From NCBI GenBank assembly GCA_964407495.1, contig CAYOVP010000061.1, forward strand, positions 1 through 11,110: a DNA stretch of 11,110 bases, given 5' to 3'. Made by a program: the position numbers and the translations under genes. The DNA is from JAJRZX01 sp964407495 (GTDB taxonomy: Bacteria; Desulfobacterota; GWC2-55-46; JADFVP01). Position 1 is the first letter of the stretch, and every line of letters starts with the position of its first letter. Positions 6,354 through 11,110 of the stretch are shown here, piece after piece. The notes below the pieces were generated by a model that did not search any database, was not told the origin of the DNA, and saw nothing but the letters and a program-made list of their open reading frames with translations.

Positions 6354-6494
6354 GGTGGGCCGTGCTACGCCCGGATAAAAGACCAAAATAGACGTGGAGG
6401 GTGGGCTTTGCCCACAAAAAAACTCCAAACTTTCTTTTGGGAAAAAGAAAGTTTGACAAAGAAAACCGATACCAGCGGCCCTTCGGGCCGCTGG
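6354..6494 (-). repeat. Composite palindromic element between convergent rnhB and msrP
   Basis: Plus-strand order: a GGGC...GCCC hairpin (6357-6372), GTGGGC-TTT-GCCCAC (6401-6415), a perfect 13-bp AT-rich hairpin (6426-6455, loop GGGA), the linker ACAAAGAAAACCGATA, and a perfect 10-bp GC-rich hairpin CCAGCGGCCC / GGGCCGCTGG (6472-6494, loop TTC). This is the mirror image of 4728-4869, with the same stems but different loops. Lying between two converging genes, it could serve as a two-way transcription stop. Confidence 0.85.
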
Positions 6495-6505
6495 GTACCT
6501 CTCAG

Positions 6506-7489
6506 TTATCTATACAGCCTGGCCACGAACTCTCCGTAGCCGTTATACTTGAGGGTCTTTCTCCGTTCGTCCGTGCCGAGCATACGTTCCGTTGCCTGGC
6601 TCCACCGCGGGTGGGGCACCTCGGGGTCCACGTTCGAGGTAAAGCCGTACTCATCCGGGACCATGGTGTTCCAGAAGGTGGCGGGCCGTATTGAAGTAAA
6701 CTCAATGCTCACGATTGCCTTTATGCTCTTGAATCCATACTTCCATGGGGTAACGAGGCGTATGGGCCCGCCGTGCTGGGCAGGGAGTTCGTGGCCGTAG
6801 ATCCCAGTTGCAAGGAGGGTGAGGTCGTTTACGGCCTCGGCCATTGTGAGGCCCTCAGTATAGGGCCAGGGCTGCCAGAACCTTATCCTCTGCCCGCGAA
6901 AGACCTTCTTGTCATAGAGCGTTCGGAAGACAACATATCTTGCGCCGCTATCAGGCTCTACCATATTTATGAGGTCTTTTAGTGGAAAACCCGTCCACGG
7001 CACGGCCATGGCCCAGGCCTCGACGCAACGGAAGCGGTACAGGCGCTCTTCGAGGCCAAACCTTCTGATGAGTCTGTCTACGTCATATACGCCGGGTCTC
7101 TTTACAAGGCCGCCTATGGTCAGTGTCCAGGGCCTGCTCCTGAAACCTTCCACATACTTGTAGACGTTCTTTCTCGTAGAGAACTCGTAGTAATTGTTGT
7201 AACGAGCCGCCACGGCCTCGTCCGTAAGAGGGCGGTCGAGGGTGAAGCCTGGGTTCTGTATGGCAGGGTAGGTGTGGCCCTTTTTTTGTCTCATGCCAGA
7301 GCCCTCATTGGAGAGGGGCCTGGCAAGGGCCTCTGGCAGGCGCAGAAGCGTATCAATGCCGTATATGACCATGCCAGTGGCAAGGCCGAGGCGCGCGGCG
7401 TCTTTCAGGAATCTTCTCCTTGAGATATAGACTTCTTCGGGTGTGGCTTCCTTCAGGAAGTCCCAGGGTTTTTTTATCTTGATGAACAC
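6506..7489 (-). CDS. msrP: MsrP periplasmic methionine sulfoxide reductase, molybdopterin catalytic subunit (YedY family)
   Basis: A 327-residue oxidoreductase of the sulfite-oxidase fold that reduces methionine sulfoxide in periplasmic proteins. A twin-arginine export signal is near the start (SRRRFLKDAARLGLA). The family signature follows: YNNYYEF, WTLTIGGLV, then LEERLYRFRCVEAWAMAVPW, whose Cys (residue 155 from the GTG) is the expected molybdenum ligand. Next come PIRLVTPWKYGFKSIK, FWNTMVPDEYGF and HPRWSQATER, all close to E. coli MsrP. GTG at 7489 is chosen because AAGGAG lies 8 nt upstream; a TTG six codons further up has no such site. A CTGACA-18-TATACT promoter precedes it. The membrane haem partner MsrQ, often the next gene, is not in the window; the gene stands alone between two composite repeats. 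Electron donor unknown. Confidence 0.94.
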   Translation of the reverse strand: MFIKIKKPWDFLKEATPEEVYISRRRFLKDAARLGLATGMVIYGIDTLLRLPEALARPLSNEGSGMRQKKGHTYPAIQNPGFTLDRPLTDEAVAARYNNYYEFSTRKNVYKYVEGFRSRPWTLTIGGLVKRPGVYDVDRLIRRFGLEERLYRFRCVEAWAMAVPWTGFPLKDLINMVEPDSGARYVVFRTLYDKKVFRGQRIRFWQPWPYTEGLTMAEAVNDLTLLATGIYGHELPAQHGGPIRLVTPWKYGFKSIKAIVSIEFTSIRPATFWNTMVPDEYGFTSNVDPEVPHPRWSQATERMLGTDERRKTLKYNGYGEFVARLYR

Positions 7490-7531
7490 GCCCAGTTCTC
7501 CTTCCAAGAAGACATTTATTATGCCTGATTA

Positions 7532-7561
7532 AGTATAGCGGAGATTCCGGGCAGGTGTCAG
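7532..7561 (-). promoter_or_regulatory. msrP promoter
   Basis: On the minus strand, CTGACA (7561 to 7556), an 18-bp spacer and TATACT (7537 to 7532), five of six matches in each box. Expected start of transcription is near 7525, about 36 nt before the GTG start codon. Confidence 0.6.
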
Positions 7562-7595
7562 ACCTTTTCCTTGTTCTATTTGTTTTCCAAAAGGA

Positions 7596-7612
7596 CAAGG
7601 CCTTTTGCCTTG
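7596..7612. other. Small hairpin between glgB and msrP
   Basis: CAAGGC (7596-7601) pairs with GCCTTG (7607-7612) around a short pyrimidine loop. It lies upstream of the msrP promoter and before the composite element next to glgB. There is no T-tract, so its role is unclear. Confidence 0.35.
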
Positions 7613-7650
7613 CAGGGACATTGCTTCAATGAGATGGGCCTTGCGCAAAG

Positions 7651-7731
7651 ACTGGTTTTCTTTGTCTTACTTTCTTTTTTCAAAAAGAAAGTAAGGAAAT
7701 CTTTTTTCTTTTTGTCGGGCAGAGCCAGCCC
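7651..7731 (+). repeat. Composite palindromic element, copy downstream of glgB
   Basis: The linker ACTGGTTTTCTTTG (7651-7664) is followed by a perfect 14-bp AT-rich hairpin, CTTACTTTCTTTTT (7666-7679) / AAAAAGAAAGTAAG (7682-7695). Its outer arms CTTA/TAAG differ from those of all other copies but still pair. A degraded GGGC...GCCC hairpin (7717-7731) follows. The GC-rich hairpin before the linker is absent. It lies 20 bp beyond the glgB stop codon. Confidence 0.75.
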
Positions 7732-7750
7732 TCAGAAATCTTCTCTTCTT

Positions 7751-9688
7751 TTATCCGTCTTCGCGGCGTATGAAGAGCGCTGCCAGCGGCGGGAGGGTGA
7801 CGGCCATGGAGTGTTCATAGCCTTCCAGTGGTACTGGTTCTGCCTTTATGAGGCCCTTGTTTACGACTCCGCTTCCGCCGTAGGCGGCCTCGTCGCTATT
7901 CAGGACCTCTCTCCAGAACCCGCCTTCCGGCGCTGGTACGCGGTATCCGTGGCGCACCACGGGCGTCATGTTGCAGAGTACGAGCATTGACCTGCCTTCG
8001 CCCTGACGCTGGAAGTACAGGACGCTTCCTTCCCAGTCATGCGAGCCCAGCCAGGTAAAGCCCTTTTCGTCAAAGTCCTCTGCATGGAGGGCCGGGCTCT
8101 CGCGGTACAGGAGGTTGAGGTCGCGTACCCAGTCCTTCATGCCCCTGTGGTAGCGGTACTCGAGGACGTGCCACTCGAGGGAGGCGTCGTGGGTCCATTC
8201 GCGAACCTGTCCGAACTCTCCTCCCATGAAGAGGAGTTTCTTGCCGGGGTGGCCGTACATGTAGCCGAGTAGAAGGCGGAGGTTGGCAAACCTCTGCCAC
8301 TCGTCGCCAGGCATCTTGCCAAGGAGAGAGCCCTTGCCGTGCACGACCTCGTCGTGCGAGAGTGGGAGCATGAAGTTCTCGCTGAAGGCGTACCATATGC
8401 TGAAGGTGATGTCGTTGTGGTAGTGCTTCCTGAAGAGGGGGTCTTCGCGGAAGTATTTGAGCGTGTCGTGCATCCAGCCCATGTTCCACTTCATGCCAAA
8501 GCCAAGGCCCCCGAGGTACGTTGGCTTTGAGACGCCGGGCCAGGCAGTGGATTCCTCGGCAATGGTCTGGATGCCGGGGTGCGTGCCATAGGCCACCTCG
8601 TTGAGGCGTTTGAGGAAGTTCATAGCCTCTATGTTCTCGCGTCCGCCGTGCTCGTTGGGGAGCCACTCGCCTTCTTTTCGAGAGTAGTCGAGGTAGAGCA
8701 TGGAGGCCACGGCGTCCACGCGCAGGGCGTCCACGTGGTATACGTCGAGCCAGAAGAGTGCGCTGCTCATGAGGAAGGAGCGAACCTCGTTGCGGCCGTA
8801 GTTGAAGATGAAACTCTTCCAGTCCGGGTGAAAGCCCTTTCTCGGGTCTGCGTGTTCGTAGAGGTGCGTGCCGTCGAAGAAGCCCGGGCCGTGCTCATCG
8901 GCAGGGAAGTGAGATGGCACCCAGTCGAGTATGACGCCGATACCTGCCTGGTGCAGGGTATCAATGAGGTACATGAGGTCCGTGGGCGAACCATAGCGGG
9001 CAGTTGGGGCGAAGTAGCCCGTCACCTGGTAGCCCCATGAGCCGTAAAAGGGGTGTTCCATCACGGGCATGAACTCCACGTGTGTAAAACCCATCTCCAG
9101 GACATAGGCCGTGAGTTCAGCGGCGAGTTCGCGGTAGGTGAGAAAGCGCCCGTTCTCGCCGCGCTTCCACGACCCGAGGTGCACCTCGTAGACAGAAAGG
9201 GGGGCCTGGAGGGAGTTTTTCTCTTTTCTTTCCTCCATCCACCGTGCATCGCCCCACTCGTAGGCAAGGTCGGCCACCACGGAGGCCGTCTTAGGCGGCT
9301 CCTCGGAGGCAAAGGCCATGGGGTCGGCTTTTTCCACGGTATAGCCGTCAAAGCGCGACTCAATGTAGTACTTGTATAGCGTGCCCTTGCCAAGGCCGGG
9401 TATGAACCCCTCCCAGACGCCTGACCAGTCGTCGCGGACTCTCAGGGGGTGCGAGGCGTGGTCCCAGTTGTTGAAGTCGCCTATTACGGAGACGAACCTG
9501 GCATTTGGCGCCCAGACCGCGAAGTATACCCCTGACTCGTCATTGATCTCGACCATGTGAGCGCCGAGTTTCCTGTACAGGGCGTGGTGTGTGCCTTCCT
9601 TCAGGAGGTATATGTCGTGGTCTGTAATGGGGCCCCTCAGAGGGGGTCTCTCTTCTTCCATCTCTCTTCTCTCTTTATCTGCCTCCAT
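7751..9688 (-). CDS. glgB: 1,4-alpha-glucan branching enzyme (GlgB, GH13)
   Basis: A 645-residue cytoplasmic enzyme that makes alpha-1,6 branches in glycogen. A CBM48-like N-terminal domain (about 45-130, with FAVWAPNARFVSVIGDFNNWD) precedes the GH13 barrel. Barrel motifs, numbered from the ATG: SVYEVHLGSW (165-174), ILDWVPSHFP (253-262), DALRVDAVASMLYLDYSR (320-337) with nucleophile D325, TIAEEST (375-381) with acid/base E378, and LPLSHDEVVHGKGSLL (441-456) with D446. The catalytic triad is complete and the length normal for a type with one N-terminal module. ATG at 9688 is used, but a TTG two codons upstream (9694) is better spaced from GGAG (9701-9704) and may be the true start. No other glycogen genes are in the window and no convincing promoter was seen. 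Confidence 0.96.
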   Translation of the reverse strand: MEADKERREMEEERPPLRGPITDHDIYLLKEGTHHALYRKLGAHMVEINDESGVYFAVWAPNARFVSVIGDFNNWDHASHPLRVRDDWSGVWEGFIPGLGKGTLYKYYIESRFDGYTVEKADPMAFASEEPPKTASVVADLAYEWGDARWMEERKEKNSLQAPLSVYEVHLGSWKRGENGRFLTYRELAAELTAYVLEMGFTHVEFMPVMEHPFYGSWGYQVTGYFAPTARYGSPTDLMYLIDTLHQAGIGVILDWVPSHFPADEHGPGFFDGTHLYEHADPRKGFHPDWKSFIFNYGRNEVRSFLMSSALFWLDVYHVDALRVDAVASMLYLDYSRKEGEWLPNEHGGRENIEAMNFLKRLNEVAYGTHPGIQTIAEESTAWPGVSKPTYLGGLGFGMKWNMGWMHDTLKYFREDPLFRKHYHNDITFSIWYAFSENFMLPLSHDEVVHGKGSLLGKMPGDEWQRFANLRLLLGYMYGHPGKKLLFMGGEFGQVREWTHDASLEWHVLEYRYHRGMKDWVRDLNLLYRESPALHAEDFDEKGFTWLGSHDWEGSVLYFQRQGEGRSMLVLCNMTPVVRHGYRVPAPEGGFWREVLNSDEAAYGGSGVVNKGLIKAEPVPLEGYEHSMAVTLPPLAALFIRREDG

Positions 9689-9956
9689 GGGCAAGATCGA
9701 CTCCGCTTCAATTTATCACATTAGTTGCTCTTAAGGAACCTCTGAATACTTCGTCCCTGAAGTAAGGAGAGACGGGTAGTAAGAAAAACGGTCTCCCTTT
9801 CCCTCATATTCCAGGCAACTTACTGTCGTGGAAAGGGCAAGACGGCATCTATTGCCCGAACGCCTGAATTAACCCGACTCTCCTTGAAAATTCGATAAAG
9901 GAGGCCGCGCGCTGGAGACTTCTTGTCTGTCCTTGTCACTATGCGCCTTCTCAGGG

Positions 9957-9974
9957 TGCACTCGATTCTGTGCG
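9957..9974. promoter_or_regulatory. Candidate enhancer site 1 (TGCAC-N8-GTGCG)
   Basis: TGCACTCGATTCTGTGCG has the same half-sites and the same 8-bp gap as the perfect palindrome 43 bp downstream. It lies about 185 bp upstream of the expected start of the sigma-54 promoter. The half-sites resemble those of NtrC-type sites (TGCAC...GTGCA), but the gap is one base longer than the enterobacterial NtrC consensus. Confidence 0.5.
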
Positions 9975-9999
9975 TCTTGATACGCTCCAAGGAAAATCA

Positions 10000-10017
10000 T
10001 GCACAGTAGCCTGTGCA
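10000..10017. promoter_or_regulatory. Candidate enhancer site 2 (TGCAC-N8-GTGCA)
   Basis: TGCACAGTAGCCTGTGCA has perfect 7-bp arms around TAGC. Its centre is 43 bp (about four helical turns) from site 1 and about 141 bp upstream of the expected sigma-54 transcription start. This is the arrangement typical of paired sites for an enhancer-binding activator. Confidence 0.58.
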
Positions 10018-10122
10018 GGCAGGTCTATTCATCTGGCCTTTCCTCTTCTTCTATACTTCCTTCTCAGATACCGAATCAGGGGTTTTCTTGGTTTTTTTGT
10101 CTTCTCAAGCGTCATATGGAAC

Positions 10123-10138
10123 TTGGCACAGTCCTTGC
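10123..10138 (+). promoter_or_regulatory. Sigma-54 (RpoN) promoter
   Basis: TTGGCACAGTCCTTGC matches YTGGCAC-N5-TTGC completely. The invariant GG (10125-10126) and GC (10137-10138) are separated by exactly 10 bp. Transcription should start about 12 nt after the GC, near 10150, heading toward spoVG. A sigma-70 reading of the same stretch (TTGGCA-15-TAAAAT) has poor spacing. Confidence 0.7.
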
Positions 10139-10149
10139 GTATTTAAAAT

Positions 10150-10382
10150 TGCAAGTCCTTTCCCCATTCCAAGGAAAGGCGGACAGCGGCCTCGATACAC
10201 ACCCTGGTCCGGATACACTCCGGGCCACTACCTGGAAAGGTATTATTACAATGCGCCCAGATTTTGCAGACATGAGAAGGACCTCTGCCAAGAGGCGGAT
10301 CTGTACCGGAGAAGGCCTTGGCCTGTACAGGCTCACTCGGCCCCCTAAGGTGTGTCAGAACCACCACGTTGGTTTTTTGACA
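10150..10382 (+). ncRNA. Candidate sigma-54-driven structured RNA or spoVG leader
   Basis: From the predicted start near 10150 the transcript would form these stems: CCTTTCC / GGAAAGG (10157-10179); TGGTCCGGA-TACAC-TCCGGGCCA (10205-10227, nine pairs including one G-U); CCTCT-GCCA-AGAGG (10282-10295); and CTGTAC / GTACAG (10301-10330) enclosing AGGCC-TT-GGCCT. It ends in the terminator-like hairpin at 10353-10382. GATACAC occurs twice (10194 and 10212), the second in the loop region of the strongest stem. It matches no RNA family I recognise. It could be an independent small RNA of about 230 nt or the front part of a long spoVG leader. Boundaries are inferred from the promoter and terminator. 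Confidence 0.4.
10353..10382 (+). terminator. Terminator-like two-part hairpin before spoVG
   Basis: AACCA (10359-10363) pairs with TGGTT (10370-10374) and is followed at once by T residues through 10378. An outer helix, TGTCA (10353-10357) / TGACA (10378-10382), encloses it. The inner stem plus U-run could stop transcription; the outer helix would extend the stem if polymerase reads on. The stem is short and AT-leaning, so it may be only partly effective. Confidence 0.5.
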
Positions 10383-10611
10383 TGCCTTTTTTCTACCCTT
10401 GCGCCAGGGGAGGGGCCCCTCTGGAAGAAGTGAATGAGAACAACGCTGGCCAAGAGAACAAGAAAAAGGGCCGCTTATAGAGTGAAGAAGGGGAATAGCG
10501 GCCAGGCCTGGCGGCAAGATGTCTCTGATGAGGCCCCCTGATGATCAGGTGCTCATGGACATGCTGGTATGGGGAAAGACCGAAGAAAATCATCTCAAGG
10601 AGGAGGAAAAG

Positions 10612-10896
10612 ATGAGGATAACAGAGATCAAGGTGCTTCCAGTGGACGGTGACGAGAAACTCAAGGCCTACGTGACGATCAAACTGGACGATTGTTTCAT
10701 TGTCCGGGACATGAAGGTCATAAAGGGTACGAACGGCTACTTTGTCGCAATGCCTGCAAAAAAGATGAAGGATGGTACCTACCGGGACCTGGCGCACCCC
10801 CTGGACAAGGACACGAGACAGATGATAGAGGAAGAAGTCATGTTCGAGTTCAAGAAGGTATATAACGAGTCCGTGGGGTTGAGGGCAAACGGATAG
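10612..10896 (+). CDS. spoVG: SpoVG-family RNA/DNA-binding regulator
   Basis: A 94-residue protein of the SpoVG family. These proteins occur far beyond spore formers and bind nucleic acids to tune gene expression; in this organism the targets are unknown. The family pattern is unbroken: MRITEIKVLPV at the start, LKAYVTIKLDDCFIVRDMKVIKG (17-39), NGYFVAMPAKK (41-51), a GTYRDLAHPL segment (55-64) and a C-terminal helix. Length is typical. ATG at 10612 is chosen over an in-frame ATG at 10519 because AGGAGG lies just upstream (about 10599-10605) and homology begins exactly here. It follows the sigma-54 control region by about 460 nt and is ended by the strong hairpin at 10955, so it is probably transcribed alone. 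No sigma-70 promoter of quality was seen directly in front. Confidence 0.94.
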   Translation: MRITEIKVLPVDGDEKLKAYVTIKLDDCFIVRDMKVIKGTNGYFVAMPAKKMKDGTYRDLAHPLDKDTRQMIEEEVMFEFKKVYNESVGLRANG

Positions 10897-10954
10897 AGGG
10901 GGCCTCTTGGCCGAGGGCCTTGCGCTTGCAAGATGGAAGAAGAACCTTGAGACA

Positions 10955-10990
10955 GGGGCCGGCAAAAGATGCCACCGGCCCCATTTTTTT
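10955..10990 (+). terminator. Rho-independent terminator of spoVG
   Basis: GGGGCCGG (10955-10962) pairs perfectly with CCGGCCCC (10975-10982) around a 12-nt loop, followed by A and seven T residues (10984-10990). It lies 59 nt beyond the spoVG stop codon. A small hairpin CTTGC / GCAAG (10919-10932) precedes it. Confidence 0.88.
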
Positions 10991-11008
10991 AAGGAAAGTC
11001 TGACTGAT

Positions 11009-11073
11009 ACAGATTTTCCAGCAACACAGGCAAGCGTTGCCTTTTCCACAACTCTCGGTTGCCTGAAATCTGT
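11009..11073. repeat. Long two-part inverted repeat at window end
   Basis: ACAGATTT (11009-11016) and CAGGCAA (11027-11033) pair in order with the continuous strand TTGCCTG-AAATCTGT (11059-11073), giving 15 pairs with one 10-nt bulge. A local hairpin GGCAA-GCG-TTGCC (11029-11041) competes with the outer pairing. It lies after the spoVG terminator and before whatever gene follows, so it could be a leader RNA, a protein-binding site or an element end. Confidence 0.45.
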
Positions 11074-11110
11074 GGAGAGGGAAAGGCGCTTTTTTCCGTT
11101 TCTGGATGAT

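Larger units (their letters stand above)
9689..10611. other. Long gene-free control region between glgB and spoVG
   Basis: About 0.9 kb without a credible protein gene. From left to right it holds a hairpin GGGCAA / TTGCCC (9835-9857), two matching 18-bp palindromes (9957 and 10000), a sigma-54 promoter match (10123), a set of stem-loops from 10157 to 10330, a terminator-like hairpin (10353-10382), and palindromes AGGGGCCCCT (10411-10420) and GCCAGGCCTGGC (10501-10512). A 144-codon frame (9999-10433) crosses it but shows no domain-like pattern. The stretch 9695-9830 shows nothing I can name. Confidence 0.6.

Noticed and set aside
2978..7731. Hairpin clusters considered as a CRISPR array or attachment sites
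   Set aside because: There is no regular repeat-spacer alternation, the units are palindromic modules in both orientations, and no cas or integrase genes are present.
8070..8666. 198-codon minus-strand frame inside glgB in another frame
   Set aside because: Very Arg/Pro-rich composition typical of an off-frame reading of a GC-rich gene. glgB in this stretch has unbroken catalytic motifs.
9695..9720. Possible extended -10 promoter for glgB (TGATAAATT on the minus strand)
   Set aside because: The predicted transcription start would fall on the ribosome binding site and the -35 match is weak.
9999..10433. 144-codon open frame on the plus strand between glgB and spoVG, with an internal ATG at 10251
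   Set aside because: The product has no domain-like pattern and mixes Ser/Leu-rich and Arg-rich stretches. No ribosome site precedes the first ATG, which falls at the edge of an enhancer-like palindrome. The internal 61-codon version has only a poorly spaced GGAAAGG. RNA structure explains the stretch better.

Overview
The window looks like a chromosomal segment of a GC-rich, Gram-negative-type bacterium. The evidence is a twin-arginine-exported periplasmic molybdoenzyme, LexA-type SOS control, a glycogen branching enzyme, a SpoVG-family regulator and a near-consensus sigma-54 promoter. Frequent ATA (Ile) and AGG (Arg) codons and the CstA/SpoVG set would fit Thermodesulfobacteriota or Nitrospirota, but this is an impression and no marker in the window fixes the lineage. 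No phage, transposase, CRISPR, rRNA or tRNA was recognised.

Layout. 1-2520 (+): a macro-domain ADP-ribose hydrolase candidate, then a CstA-family carbon-starvation transporter. 2300-2806 (-): a small membrane protein with half of a zinc knuckle, which runs into the cstA 3' end and looks truncated. 3060-5566 (-): a DNA-damage block with lexA, about 370 bp of stacked palindromes, then a small beta-rich protein translationally coupled (ATGA overlap) to DNA polymerase IV (dinB). 5567-5736: a divergent control region with a well-formed lexA promoter plus operator-like palindrome, and a promoter for rnhB. 5737-6339 (+): rnhB. 6506-7489 (-): msrP without msrQ. 7751-9688 (-): glgB. 9689-10611: a gene-free control region. 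10612-10896 (+): spoVG, followed by a strong terminator and an unexplained inverted repeat at the window end.

Two things go beyond ordinary genes. First, the 0.9-kb gap before spoVG carries two 18-bp palindromes of the form TGCAC-N8-GTGC(A/G), 43 bp apart. They lie about 140 and 185 bp upstream of the expected start of a near-consensus sigma-54 promoter (TTGGCAC-N5-TTGC). The predicted transcript has several strong stem-loops and a terminator-like hairpin about 230 nt downstream, so this could be an activator-driven small RNA or a long attenuated spoVG leader.

Second, most gene junctions hold copies of one composite palindromic element: a GC-rich hairpin, a fixed linker resembling TGGTTTTCTTTG, an AT-rich hairpin built on CTTTCTTTT/AAAAGAAAG, and GGGC-type hairpins. 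The outer stem bases of the AT-rich hairpin differ between copies but always change in pairs, which points to selection on the hairpin. A bare 17-bp remnant of the linker lies inside the decayed end of the small membrane-protein gene.
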